Source of the DNA: Lysobacter sp. cf310
Lineage (GTDB): Bacteria > Pseudomonadota > Gammaproteobacteria > Xanthomonadales > Xanthomonadaceae
NCBI RefSeq assembly: GCF_900114355.1
Contig: NZ_FOSS01000004.1
Span: 522,238 to 586,237 of the forward strand
Reading direction: 5' to 3'
Length of the DNA stretch: 64,000 nt
Positions within the stretch are counted from its first letter, which is position 1; every line of letters begins with the position of its first letter. The notes below the pieces were generated by a model. That model saw nothing but the letters and a program-made list of their open reading frames with translations, did not search any database and was not told the origin of the DNA. Made by a program: the position numbers and the translations under genes. This document shows positions 17,191 through 26,845 of the stretch, piece after piece.

Positions 17191-18518
17191 ACCGCTACGC
17201 CGGCCTGCGCGATTTCCTGCTGATCTGGGTCGGCCAGTTGGTGTCGGGCGTGGGTTCGCGCCTGACCTCGTTCGCGCTGGGCATCTGGGTGTACCAGAGC
17301 ACCGGTTCGACGACCCAGTTCGCGTTGATCTTCGTCGCCATGGCGGTACCGGCGCTGCTGATCTCGCCGATCGCCGGCGCCCTGGTCGATCGCTGGGACC
17401 GGCGCCGCACCATGATCGTCTGCGACGCGGTCTCGGCGCTGACCATGTTCGCGCTGGCCGCGCTGTACGCGACCGACCGCCTGGCCTTGTGGCATGTCTA
17501 TGCGGGCGTCGGCATTTCGGCGGTCGCCAACGCCTTCCTGCAGCCGGCCTATGCGGCCAGCATTCCGTTGCTGGCCAGCCAGGAACAGCTGACCCGCGTG
17601 AACGGCCTGGTCCAGACCGGGTTCGCGATCGCCCAGGTCGGCGGCCCGCTGCTGGCCGGCGTGCTGGTCAGCACGATCTCGATGCAGGGCGTGCTGATCG
17701 TCGACGCGCTGACCTTCGTGATCGGCGTGGTCGCATTGTGCTTCGCGCGCGTGCCGCGCCCGCAACGCAGCGTCGAGGCCGAGGACAGCCTGTGGCGCGA
17801 AGCCGCCACCGGTTTCCGCTACGTGCACGACCGCCCCGGCCTGTACGGTCTGCTGCTGGTGTTCGGCGCCACCAACTTCCTGTTCGGCATCGCCAGCATC
17901 GCGATCACGCCGTTGGTGCTGTCGTTCGCCGACGCCGCCCTGCTGGGCGTGCAGATGGCGGTCGGCGGCTGCGGCCTGCTGCTGGGCGGCCTGGCCATGA
18001 GCACCTGGGGCGGACCGCGCCGGCGCATCCACGGCGTGCTCGGTTTCTCGCTGGCCGCCGGCGTGCTGCTGGCGGTGCACGGCCTGGCACCCTCGTTCGC
18101 GCTGGTGCTGGTGGCCGGTTTCGGCTTCTTCCTGACGTTACCTGTGCTCAACGCGTCGAATGCCGCGCTGTGGCAAAGCAAGGTCCCCGCCGATTTGCAG
18201 GGCCGCTGCTTCGCGATCCAGCGCGTGCTGTCGGAAGCGGCGATGCCCTTGGGCTATTGCCTGGCCGGTCCGCTGGCCGAACGCGTGTTCGAACCGTTGA
18301 TGGCGCCCGGCGGCGCCCTGGCCGGCACGGTCGGGGCCTGGATCGGCGTCGGTCCAGGCCGCGGCCTGGGCCTGATGTTCATAGTCCTTGGGGTCCTGAT
18401 GACGGCGGTCGCGGCCAGCGCCTATGCGGTGCGCGCGATCCGCCGGGTCGAGGACGAATTGCCCGATGCGCCGATCCTGGCGACGGGTTCGGCGGCGGGA
18501 GTCGGTGCCGCGGCTTGA
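17187..18518 (+). CDS. MFS transporter, probable peptide exporter
   Basis: A 443-residue integral membrane protein with about 12 hydrophobic segments and the typical MFS loop DRWDRRR between helices 2 and 3 (near residue 70). The overall pattern matches the MFS_3/enterobactin-exporter-like group often found in NRPS clusters. It starts with GTG at 17187, overlapping the stop of NRPS subunit 3 by 4 bases, so it is made together with the synthetase. By context it exports the finished peptide and may give self-protection. The C-terminal tail after the last helix is polar and Ala-rich. Substrate is inferred from position alone. Confidence 0.85.
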
Positions 18519-18550
18519 GTTGGGATGGAGGTTGCATGCAAGGAGAAGAG

Positions 18551-18742
18551 ATGGATCTCGGCGCGCATCGGGTGGTGGTCAATCACGAAGACCAGTACTC
18601 GATCCTGCCGGTGGCACATGCGATTCCGCAGGGCTGGCGCGACGCCGGCTTCCAGGGATCGAAGGACGAATGCCTGGCTCGCATCAGCGAGTTGTGGACC
18701 GATATGCGCCCGCTCAGCGTGCGCGATGCGGCACGCGGCTGA
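18551..18742 (+). CDS. MbtH-like NRPS accessory protein
   Basis: A 63-residue protein. It shows the MbtH pattern [10 protein letters not shown], then IPQGW, then a Gly followed by the C-terminal [11 protein letters not shown] helix. The usual Trp of the S-x-W-P motif is Leu here, and the other hallmark positions are kept. MbtH proteins bind adenylation domains and are needed for folding or activity of many NRPSs. AAGGAG ends 5 bases before the ATG at 18551; an in-frame ATG at 18536 would add five residues but has a poorer ribosome site. It lies between the exporter and the DUF6875-like gene in the same direction. Confidence 0.9.
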   Translation: MDLGAHRVVVNHEDQYSILPVAHAIPQGWRDAGFQGSKDECLARISELWTDMRPLSVRDAARG

Positions 18743-18764
18743 GCCAGGAACCAGGAGCGAGGCG

Positions 18765-19622
18765 ATGAGCCCAGATAACGATTCCTTCCAACTGCCCGAC
18801 CCGGACGCGGCCATGATGGCCGGCCGCACCCATGTCGAGAGCGCGGGCGCGGCCGCGCGCGGCCAGCTGCTGCGCGCCTCCGACGTCGAGCGCAACCAGC
18901 ACCCGAGCGCGCCGCTGCCCACCATCGTCAGCTGGGTGCGCGAATTCCTCGCCCAGCCGCATCCGGAGCTGGGCCGGACCGGGCCGGTGTGTCCGTTCAC
19001 GCCGCTGGCGCTGGGCCTGGACACGATCTGGCTTACCGAGGTCGCCGATCCGGATCCCGATCCGGAGCGCATGGCCGAGCTGATCGCGCACTACCGCGGC
19101 CTGTTTCTGGAGATCGAACCGCGCTCGGGCGCGGCCGCGGTCAACAAGTCGATCCTGATCGTGTTCCCCAACCTGGGCGTCGACGGCGCCAGCGTGGTCG
19201 ACCGCATCCAGGCCGAGAACAAGGGCGGCTTCGTCGAACTGGGCCTGATGCTGGGCGAGTTCCACGCCCACAACAGCAGCCCGGGCCTGCGCAATCCCGA
19301 TTTCTTCCCGCTGCGCAGCCCGGTGCCGATGCTCGCGATCCGGCACATGGTCGAGTCCGATCTGCCGTTCCTGCGCCGCGAGATCGATGCGCCGGAAACG
19401 CGCGCGGCCTATCTGCGCTCGTATCTGCGCCGGCTCGGGCCCAACCTGCGCCGCAACAATTTCGAGCAGGCGATCGAAGCCCTGGTCGAGGCCGAACTGC
19501 AACTGCGCCTGGCCGCGCTGGCGGCCGAGACGCCGCGCCTGAGCGCGTTGCCGCGCAGCGCCGCGCGCACGGGCAGCGCACGCACGGCGCGCGCCGCCGC
19601 GGGATCCGCGCTCGATGACTGA
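18765..19622 (+). CDS. DUF6875-like protein of the NRPS operon
   Basis: A 285-residue soluble protein of unknown activity. A conserved-looking core runs from GPVCPFTPLAL (about residue 65) through the segment VNKSILIVFPNLG (near 125) to LGEFHAHNSSPGLRN (near 165). This resembles the family I recall as DUF6875, seen in actinobacterial and other natural-product loci. The C-terminal 40 residues are Ala/Arg-rich and probably disordered. AGGAG precedes the ATG, and the gene overlaps the flavoenzyme gene by 8 bases, so the two products probably act together. I cannot assign a reaction. The conserved Cys-Pro-Phe and His-rich stretch would be the first candidates for a functional site. Confidence 0.6.
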   Translation: MSPDNDSFQLPDPDAAMMAGRTHVESAGAAARGQLLRASDVERNQHPSAPLPTIVSWVREFLAQPHPELGRTGPVCPFTPLALGLDTIWLTEVADPDPDPERMAELIAHYRGLFLEIEPRSGAAAVNKSILIVFPNLGVDGASVVDRIQAENKGGFVELGLMLGEFHAHNSSPGLRNPDFFPLRSPVPMLAIRHMVESDLPFLRREIDAPETRAAYLRSYLRRLGPNLRRNNFEQAIEALVEAELQLRLAALAAETPRLSALPRSAARTGSARTARAAAGSALDD

Positions 19623-20958
19623 CGCCAACGCCACGTCCACCGCCGCGCGCGTGGCGATCGTCGGCGGCGGCCTCGCCGGTTCGCTGCTGGCCCTGCGCCT
19701 GGCCGCGCTCGGCCACGGCGTCGACGTTTACGAACGCCGTCCCGATCCGCGCGTGAGCGGCGCCGAGGGCGGCCGCTCTATCAACCTGGGCCTGTCCAAG
19801 CGCGGCATCCAGGCGCTGACCGAGGCCGAGTTGATCGACGCGGTGATGCCGACCTCGGTGACCATGGCCGGCCGGGTGATCCACGCGCCCGACGGCAGCA
19901 CCCGCTACCAGCCCTACGGCAAGGACCGCGGCGAAGTGTTGCACTCGATCGACCGCAACGAACTCAATCGCCTGCTGCTCGACCGCGCCGAACGCCATCC
20001 GCAGGTGCGCCTGCATTTCGGCCATCGCCTGGTCGCGGCCGACAAGGCCGCGCGCGAACTCGAATTCGACGTCGGCGGCGCGAGCTTGAAGGTGCGTCCG
20101 GATTGGGTGGTCGGCGCCGACGGCGCGTTCTCGCGCACGCGCCAGGAAATGCAGCGCGGCGAACGCGCCGACTACCACCAGGAATACCTGGAGTGGGGCT
20201 ACAAGGAGCTCACTCTGAAACCGCTGGCCGACGGCAGCTCGGCGATCGAGCTGGAAGCGCTGCACGTGTGGCCGCGCAGCCACGGCCTGTTCGTCTCGCA
20301 CCCCAATCGCGACGGCTCGCACACGCTCACCCTGTTCCTGCCGTTCGAGGGCCCGGACAGTTTCGCCACCACCCGCGGCGAAGACGAGGTGCGCGCGCTG
20401 TTCACCAAGTACTTCCCCGACCTGCTGCCGCTGCTGCCGCAACTGGTCGAGGAGTGGATGGCGCATCCGGTCGGCGCGCTGGTGACCACGCGTACCGCGC
20501 CCTGGAGTCGCGAGGATTGGATGGTGCTGGTCGGCGATGCCTGCCACGCGGTCTATCCCTTCTACGGCCAGGGCATGAACTCGGCGTTCGAGGATTGCTC
20601 GGCGCTGATGGCCGCGCTCGCGCGCCATCCGGGCCGGCGCGCGGACGCGTTCGCCGACTACGAGCGCTCGCGCCGCCCGCACACCGACACCCTGGCCGAG
20701 CTGTCCAAAGCCAACTTCGTCGAGCTGCGCCAGAAGGTGCAGTCGCCGTGGTTCCTCGCGCGCAAACGCCTGGACGTGGCCCTCAACCGGCTGCTGCCGC
20801 ATTCCTGGCTGCCGCTGTACACCATGATCGCGCACACCACGATGCCCTACGGCGATGCGCTGGCCAAGGCGCAACGGCAGGAACGCATCCTGGTCGGCGC
20901 CGGTGCCGGCATGCTGGCGATCGTCGCGGTCGGCGCGTGGTGGGCGTTGGGCAGATAG
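19615..20958 (+). CDS. kmo: Kynurenine 3-monooxygenase-type FAD hydroxylase
   Basis: A 447-residue group A flavoprotein monooxygenase. The N-terminal FAD-binding loop is VGGGLAGSLLALRL (about 15-28), followed by the KMO-like GRSINLGLSKRG segment near residue 58. The second FAD motif is GDACHAVYPFYGQGMN near residue 308. A single hydrophobic helix at the C-terminus (about 424-445) resembles the membrane anchor of KMO enzymes. KMO hydroxylates L-kynurenine to 3-hydroxykynurenine. It overlaps the DUF6875-like gene and ends the NRPS operon, so it may supply or modify an aromatic building block. Alternatively it may be the housekeeping enzyme of the tryptophan-to-NAD route known in Xanthomonas. 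No other kynurenine-pathway gene is in the window. Confidence 0.88.
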   Translation: MTDANATSTAARVAIVGGGLAGSLLALRLAALGHGVDVYERRPDPRVSGAEGGRSINLGLSKRGIQALTEAELIDAVMPTSVTMAGRVIHAPDGSTRYQPYGKDRGEVLHSIDRNELNRLLLDRAERHPQVRLHFGHRLVAADKAARELEFDVGGASLKVRPDWVVGADGAFSRTRQEMQRGERADYHQEYLEWGYKELTLKPLADGSSAIELEALHVWPRSHGLFVSHPNRDGSHTLTLFLPFEGPDSFATTRGEDEVRALFTKYFPDLLPLLPQLVEEWMAHPVGALVTTRTAPWSREDWMVLVGDACHAVYPFYGQGMNSAFEDCSALMAALARHPGRRADAFADYERSRRPHTDTLAELSKANFVELRQKVQSPWFLARKRLDVALNRLLPHSWLPLYTMIAHTTMPYGDALAKAQRQERILVGAGAGMLAIVAVGAWWALGR

Positions 20959-21441
20959 GTCCACCGTTTCGGCGCGTTTTATGCACGGTTTGGCGTTGTG
21001 TTTTGTCGCGCGAAGTGTGCGTACTGCGTGCCATCAATGGCGACGTTTAAAACAGGTTCGAAACCTGGGTGCGCGGCACTTGACGCCGCGCGCCGCCCGG
21101 TAGGAGCATCCGCTTGCATCGTGCCTGGGGCGTGCCCCGGCGCGATGGCAACGGAAGCGCTGCATCCCATCGGGAGCATGGAAGTGACGTACACGGAAGG
21201 TGGATCGGCCGGCCAGCCCTCGTCGGCCTCATCGCGGCGCCCCGGCGCCGGTAGCTTCTCCGTCGCGCGCCGGTCTTGGCGCTGTCCGAATTCCTCCGCA
21301 GGCTGGCCATCGCGCCGGCGCCTGCGGCATTGAGCGCAAGCCACCGCCCGATCGTGCGCGTGCCCCCGAGGGGCGCCGCCGCCCGATAGCGACACTAAGC
21401 AATCGCCGCCGCACCGGTACTTACAACAAGAAGGGGATGGT
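20959..21441. other. Intergenic region upstream of the Rhs gene
   Basis: About 480 bases without a convincing gene. It holds a small perfect inverted repeat, CAGGTT (21053-21058) and AACCTG (21062-21067) around CGA. The rest is ordinary high-GC sequence. The Rhs gene promoter must lie here, but I could not identify it. Confidence 0.5.
21053..21067. promoter_or_regulatory. Small palindrome upstream of Rhs gene
   Basis: CAGGTT-CGA-AACCTG, perfect 6-bp arms. It could be a regulator site about 375 bases upstream of the Rhs start; support is weak. Confidence 0.2.
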
Positions 21442-24400
21442 ATGGGTTTCGATAGAACGAGCCGCCGCCGCGCCGCCGCCGCGCGCCCACACCGCATGGC
21501 GGCCGCATGCCTGGCCTTGTCCTTGATGAGCGGGAGCGCTTTCGCGCAGGAGATCGGACAGCTCTGGGTCAGCCCCTGGGCGTTCAACGGGCCTCATACC
21601 AACGAGCGCGCGGTGCAGCAGGACATGGAGAGCCTGCATGCCGCCTCGCTGCCCTACGGCCCCTTCAGTTTCGAAGTGACCAAGCAGACCGTGCTGAACG
21701 ACCGCACGATCTACCAGTACGAGTTCGAGCGCGTACCGCCGGTGGTGGGCGAGTGGAGCCACCACAGCCTGCTCGACCCGCAGCAGCCGAATGCGACCCT
21801 GCAGATGGTGGTGGACCAGATCAAGCAGCGTCTGGACGCGGACAGCACCGGGCAAGGCTGTCCTGCGTCCACTGTCGTGACCGTGTCGCCGAACTGGCAG
21901 GTGGACAGCAGTTGGGACAACGGACAGAGCCTGAACGAGAACACCACCTACACGGCCAGCTATGCGGTCGGCTCGCCCGGCAGTTGCACCAGCACCAACG
22001 AGAATGGGTCGATCCTGCGTAACCGCTCCATTCAATGCCCCAACATCACCGTGCATGCGTGGAGCGCCGCCAAGCAGGCCTGCGCCGGCGTGCCGGGCTC
22101 GGAGATGGTCTACGCCAGCGACCCGCCGCGCGTCTGTCCGTCCGAAGAGGGCTGTCAGACCACCAGCGGCGCCAAGACCGAAACGACGCACGATTTCGAC
22201 CTGGGTTGGATCGCCTTTCAGCGCAGCTACCACTCGGGCGGCTCCGCCGCGGGCGGCGGCTTCGGCGGTGGCTGGACGCATTCGCACAACATCCGCCTGG
22301 CCATCGGCACCGATCCGGCCAGCGGCAACGCGACGCTGCATTACGGCCTGATCGAGGGCAACGGCGCGCACGTCGCCTACAAGCCCGTCGGATCGGCCTA
22401 TGAGGCGACCGACGGCAGCGGCGACCGTCTGCTCGCGTCCGGTGCGCAATGGAAGCTCTACCGCGCCGATCGGCTGCTGACCTTCGACGCCGAAGGCCGG
22501 CTGCTGGAGCAGCGCTACGACGACGGCACCTTCCTGAGCTACAGCTACGACACGCTCAAACGCCTGGCGACCATCGTGCACAGCAGCGGCCGCACCCTGG
22601 AGTTCGTCTATGCATCGGGCAAGGGCGCCGCGCCGGTGACGTCGATCAGCTCCGGCGGCGCGGTACTGGCCAGCTACGGCTACACCTCGCAGGGGCAGGT
22701 GCAGACGGCGACGTATCCCGGAGGCGCACAGCTGGGCTACCACTACAGCAAATCCAATGCGCCGATGCTGCTGACCGGCGTCACCGCCGAGGACGGCCGC
22801 CGCCTGAGCAGCTACACCTACGACGACAAGGACCGCGTGAAGTACAGCGAGCTGCAAGACGCGGGCGCAGGTTTGTTGCTGGAGTACACCGCGGGCGGCA
22901 CGGCCAAGGCCACCGACGCGATCGGCCGCGTGAACACCTACGCCCTCACCGCCACGCCGCCCAGTGGCGCGCCGCGCAAGGTCGCCTCCGTCAACAACAG
23001 TGCCGGTACGCTCAGCTACACCTACTACCCCGAGAGCACCGACTTCCGCCGTCGCATCGACACCGTTACCGACCGCAACGGCACGGTCGCCAAGCACCAG
23101 TACGCCGAGCTCACCGACACCGTGTCCGGTCTGCAGGTCCGTGCCCATACGGTCACCGAGGCGCAGGGCACGGCGCAGGCGCGCACCACCGAGCAACGCT
23201 CGGAGTTGGCGAGCAACCGCGTAGTGATGATCCTGGCCGGCAACCGGGAAACCCGCATCACCCGCAATGCGCGCCAGCAACCGACCGCCGTGAGCGTGCG
23301 CGACACCGCCACCAACGCCACCCGCACCACGGCCTACGCCTACTGCGAAGCGGCCGACGTTGCCGCCAGCAACAGCACTTGTCCGCTGTTGGGTCTGCTG
23401 AAGTCGGTGGACGGCCCGCGCACGGATGTCAGCGACGTCACCGCCTACGCCTATTACCCCAGCGACGACACCAGCTGCTCATCGGCGCCCACGACCTGCC
23501 CGCACCGCAAGGGCGATTTGTGGAAGACGACCAATGCGCTGGGGCAGGTCACCGAGGTCCTGCAGTACGATGCTCAGGGTCGCGTCTTGTCGCTCATCGA
23601 CATCGCCGGTGTGGTCACGGACTATCAATACCACCCTCGCGGCTGGCTGACCGCCACCAAGGTGCGCGGTCCCAACAACGCCACCGAGACCGACGACCGC
23701 ATCACCACGGCGATCTACGAGCCCACCGGGCTGATCCAGCGCCTGACCCAGCCCGACGGCAACTATGTCAGCTTCACCTACAACGCCGCACAGCGCCTGA
23801 CCGACGTCACCGACAACGCCGGCAATACCATCCACTACACCCTGGATGAGGCGGGAAACCGCACCAAGGAAGAGACCAAAGACAGCGGTGCCGTCTTGCG
23901 CCGTACCCTGTCGCGCGCGTTCAACGCCCTGGGCGAGCAAACCCAGCACAAGGACGCCGGCAACCATATCACCGGCACCACCTACGACGCCGACGGCAAC
24001 CCCAACCTGGTCACCGATCCGCTCAGCCGCGTGGTCGATCACGACTACGACCCGCTCAACCGCGTCTCGCGCACCGTGCAGGACCCGGGCGGCATCGCCG
24101 CCGAAACCGGCTACCTCTACGACGCGCTCGACAACGTCACCCGCGTGACCGACCCCAAGGGGCTGCAGACGAACTACAGCTACAACGGCTTCGGTGACGT
24201 GACCCAGATGACCAGTCCGGACACCGGACTGACCCAGTACGGTTACGACAGCGCCGGCAATCTGGACAGCCGCCTGGATGCCAACGATGTTCAGGCGCAT
24301 ACGTATGAATACGATGCGCTCAATCGCCTGACCTCGATCTCGATGTCGCCCACCGGTGGCGGTAGTGACGTGGTCTATCACTACGACGGAGCCAGCACCG

Positions 24401-26271
24401 GGTGCGGCGCCGAGGAGTCCTACGGGCAGGGCCGCTTGAGCGGGACCAGCAAGAACTTCGGCGCTACCTTGCTCTACTGCTACGACCGGTTCGGCCAAGT
24501 CGCACGCAAGATGCAGATCGTCGGCGGCCGATTCTTCACGGTGGAGTACACGTACACCGCGACGGGCAAGGTGAAGTCGATCAATTACCCCGATGGCGCC
24601 GTTGTCGATTACGTGCGCAACGCTCAGGGCCGCATCACCGAAGTTGGCGTGACCCCGAACGGCGGCAGCCGCACGATGCTGCTCAATCAGGCCGGCTACG
24701 CCCCATTTGGCCCAGCCGTGGGCTGGGTTTACGGCAACGGCCGCACCCTGGCGCGCCAGCACGATCTCGACTATCGGCCCGCCACGATCCAGGACAACGC
24801 CAGTGGCGGCCTGTCGTTGCACTACGGCTACGACGCCGCCGGCCAGCTCAGTGAACTCAAGGACGGCCTGCAGAGCGCATTCCTGGCCCGCTACGACTAC
24901 GACAACCTCGGTCGCCTGACCATCCTTCGCGACGGTCCCAGCAGCACGCCCATCGAAACCTACACCTACGACGCCACCGGCAATCGCACCAGCCTGTCGC
25001 ATGGCGGTGTCACCACCAGCTTCACCTACCCCAGCACCAGCCACCGTCTCAGTTCGGCCGGCGGCATGGCGCGCACTTACGATGGCGTCGGTAACACCAC
25101 GGCCATCGGCGGCTCGGCGAAGCAGTTCAACTACGGTGAAGACGACCGCATGCGCAGCGTGCAGCAAGGCGGCACGGTCCTGCGTGGCTACGCGCATAAC
25201 TCGCTGGGCGAGCGCGTGCTCTCCACGGTTCCGGGGCTGGTCGGCAACCCCGACGGCAGCGGCGGCACGCCGGACGTCCACACCTACACGGTCTACGACG
25301 AATCCGGCCGCTGGCTGGGCGACTACGACACCACCGGCGCCGTCCTGCAGCAAGCGATCTGGCTGGACGATCTCCCGGTCGGCCTGCTGGCCGGCGCCGG
25401 CGCCAACCAGAAACTCCACTACATCGAGCCCGACCACCTCGGCACCCCGCGTGCCGTCATCGACCGCAGCCGCGATGTCGCGATCTGGACCTGGGCGCTA
25501 CAGGGCGAGGCGTTCGGTAACAGTCCTCCGAATCAGGACCCGGATCTGGACAGCACGAACTTCGTGTTCGACATGCGGTACCCGGGGCAGCGGTATGACG
25601 CGGCTACTGGGCTGAATTACAACTACTTTCGGGATTACGATGCGGGGAGTGGGCGGTATGTGCAGAGTGATCCGATTGGGTTGAAGGGCGGATTGAATAC
25701 CTACGCATATGTGGGGGGTAGGCCCACTGCTCTATCCGACGCGTTCGGGCTCCGTCCGCCGAATGCAAAAGAGTCCGCGTTTATTAAAGGAATTTTTGGC
25801 GATTGCTTCAATGTGGATTCTCTGGATATTCGAAAGAGGAAGATCGGAAATACAGGAAGGGCTTGGTCGCCTATTGGTACGATGGTTTCCCTTTCGCCAA
25901 CTTCTTTTATAAACGGGGATTTAGGCCAGGGGGTGGATCTGTCAATTGCGGATGGCGTTTTTTTACACGAGGTGTTTCATGTGTGGCAACGCTATCAAGG
26001 AGCCGCTGTATTTACCAGAATGGCTATTCCGCAAGCTCTTTATTCCCTTGGTGGGCCCAGTCCATATAGTTATCAGATCCCGCGTGGGGCAGAGCCAGAG
26101 ATTGCGATAGAGTACTTCGAGGCACTTTTTGCAGCTGGTCGATATGAGGCGCAGGCGCAAATGTTGCACAATTCATATCTTCAAGCACTTGGTGGCGGCT
26201 GGGATTCTGTGTCTCTATGGAATAATTTGACCGAATATTTAAGGAGAACGAGTTGTGGATGCGGGAATTAA
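21442..26271 (+). CDS. Secreted Rhs/YD-repeat polymorphic toxin with zincin-like tip
   Basis: A 1609-residue protein. A twin-Arg-like charged start and hydrophobic stretch end at SAFA near residue 35, predicting export. A DUF6531-like N-terminal region (about 215-330) leads into many YD repeats (about 330-1370). The core ends with SDPIGL near 1408 and DAFGL near 1433, the usual boundary of Rhs toxins. The variable tip (about 1437-1609) contains HEVFHVWQ: His 1509, Glu 1510 and His 1513 form an HExxH zinc site of the HExxHxxQ type. The tip has clearly lower GC and different codon use, as expected of an exchanged toxin domain. The likely role is contact-dependent killing by a peptidase. The downstream lipoprotein gene overlaps its end. 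Confidence 0.85.
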   Translation: MGFDRTSRRRAAAARPHRMAAACLALSLMSGSAFAQEIGQLWVSPWAFNGPHTNERAVQQDMESLHAASLPYGPFSFEVTKQTVLNDRTIYQYEFERVPPVVGEWSHHSLLDPQQPNATLQMVVDQIKQRLDADSTGQGCPASTVVTVSPNWQVDSSWDNGQSLNENTTYTASYAVGSPGSCTSTNENGSILRNRSIQCPNITVHAWSAAKQACAGVPGSEMVYASDPPRVCPSEEGCQTTSGAKTETTHDFDLGWIAFQRSYHSGGSAAGGGFGGGWTHSHNIRLAIGTDPASGNATLHYGLIEGNGAHVAYKPVGSAYEATDGSGDRLLASGAQWKLYRADRLLTFDAEGRLLEQRYDDGTFLSYSYDTLKRLATIVHSSGRTLEFVYASGKGAAPVTSISSGGAVLASYGYTSQGQVQTATYPGGAQLGYHYSKSNAPMLLTGVTAEDGRRLSSYTYDDKDRVKYSELQDAGAGLLLEYTAGGTAKATDAIGRVNTYALTATPPSGAPRKVASVNNSAGTLSYTYYPESTDFRRRIDTVTDRNGTVAKHQYAELTDTVSGLQVRAHTVTEAQGTAQARTTEQRSELASNRVVMILAGNRETRITRNARQQPTAVSVRDTATNATRTTAYAYCEAADVAASNSTCPLLGLLKSVDGPRTDVSDVTAYAYYPSDDTSCSSAPTTCPHRKGDLWKTTNALGQVTEVLQYDAQGRVLSLIDIAGVVTDYQYHPRGWLTATKVRGPNNATETDDRITTAIYEPTGLIQRLTQPDGNYVSFTYNAAQRLTDVTDNAGNTIHYTLDEAGNRTKEETKDSGAVLRRTLSRAFNALGEQTQHKDAGNHITGTTYDADGNPNLVTDPLSRVVDHDYDPLNRVSRTVQDPGGIAAETGYLYDALDNVTRVTDPKGLQTNYSYNGFGDVTQMTSPDTGLTQYGYDSAGNLDSRLDANDVQAHTYEYDALNRLTSISMSPTGGGSDVVYHYDGASTGCGAEESYGQGRLSGTSKNFGATLLYCYDRFGQVARKMQIVGGRFFTVEYTYTATGKVKSINYPDGAVVDYVRNAQGRITEVGVTPNGGSRTMLLNQAGYAPFGPAVGWVYGNGRTLARQHDLDYRPATIQDNASGGLSLHYGYDAAGQLSELKDGLQSAFLARYDYDNLGRLTILRDGPSSTPIETYTYDATGNRTSLSHGGVTTSFTYPSTSHRLSSAGGMARTYDGVGNTTAIGGSAKQFNYGEDDRMRSVQQGGTVLRGYAHNSLGERVLSTVPGLVGNPDGSGGTPDVHTYTVYDESGRWLGDYDTTGAVLQQAIWLDDLPVGLLAGAGANQKLHYIEPDHLGTPRAVIDRSRDVAIWTWALQGEAFGNSPPNQDPDLDSTNFVFDMRYPGQRYDAATGLNYNYFRDYDAGSGRYVQSDPIGLKGGLNTYAYVGGRPTALSDAFGLRPPNAKESAFIKGIFGDCFNVDSLDIRKRKIGNTGRAWSPIGTMVSLSPTSFINGDLGQGVDLSIADGVFLHEVFHVWQRYQGAAVFTRMAIPQALYSLGGPSPYSYQIPRGAEPEIAIEYFEALFAAGRYEAQAQMLHNSYLQALGGGWDSVSLWNNLTEYLRRTSCGCGN

Positions 26272-26641
26272 ATCGATCAGGGCGGCGGGGGTGGCAATTG
26301 GGTTGCTGTTTTTTCTAATGTCTTCTGGCTGCGTTGCACCTGGAGAAGGGAAAAAAGCGAAGCTCGGAAGGGAGGAGGGTGATCGAATAGTAGAGGCGCT
26401 AGCAAATTACCACGCCAAATATGGAGGGTATCCGGATCAGCTTGAAGCGCTTGTGCCAGATTTCCTTAAGGCGGTTCCGGTGATGGATCATAACAATGCG
26501 GAGCAAGTGCAGTTTTTCTATATTAAAACTAGTGATGGGCAGTATAGGTTGATCTTTAAGTACATCGGCCCCGGAACGAACGAGTGCAATCACTACCCTT
26601 CCTATCCTGACGGTTCCTGGAAGTGTGTGGGCGCATATTGA
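26255..26641 (+). CDS. Small lipoprotein, putative immunity protein of the Rhs toxin
   Basis: A 128-residue protein starting with GTG at 26255, 17 bases inside the end of the Rhs gene, with AAGGAGA about 7 bases upstream. The hydrophobic N-terminus ends in the lipobox-like SSGC, so it is probably lipid-anchored. The middle segment, with ALANYHAKYGGYPDQLEAL, resembles the soluble part of GspG-like pseudopilins found in several small lipoproteins. GC content is low, like the toxin tip. Rhs immunity genes typically follow the toxin tip directly, and a periplasmic lipoprotein suits a toxin acting outside the cytoplasm. Function is inferred from position; the family is not recognised. Confidence 0.65.
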   Translation: MDAGIKSIRAAGVAIGLLFFLMSSGCVAPGEGKKAKLGREEGDRIVEALANYHAKYGGYPDQLEALVPDFLKAVPVMDHNNAEQVQFFYIKTSDGQYRLIFKYIGPGTNECNHYPSYPDGSWKCVGAY

Positions 26642-26657
26642 GGTCCAAGAATTAGAG

Positions 26658-26720
26658 TGAACAAGGACACCCACAGTTCTGCAGTAGCCTGACATCCAGA
26701 TCAGACTTTCTTGGCTGTGC
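26658..26720. repeat. Dispersed repeat copy A
   Basis: A full copy of a ~63-base element starting GAACAAGGACACCCAC and continuing AGCCTGACATCC...CTTGGCTG. It begins 17 bases after the stop of the putative immunity gene. The AGCC/GGCT and CTGA/TCAG pairs inside allow an imperfect hairpin. Confidence 0.8.
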
Positions 26721-26753
26721 AAACGAGGTGGGTCGGCGAAGCTGGTCATATGA

Positions 26754-26816
26754 GCGAACAAGGACACCCACGTTCCACACTAGCCTGACATCCGATTCAG
26801 ACTTTTCTGGCTGCGC
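26754..26816. repeat. Dispersed repeat copy B
   Basis: A full copy of the same element, starting GCGAACAAGGACACCCAC, 30 bases before the RAYT start. Copy B plus the following 47 bases, including the first six codons of the transposase, recur at 29032-29142. Confidence 0.8.
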
Positions 26817-26845
26817 AAGCACGGCAGACCCGAGATGCTGGCCTC

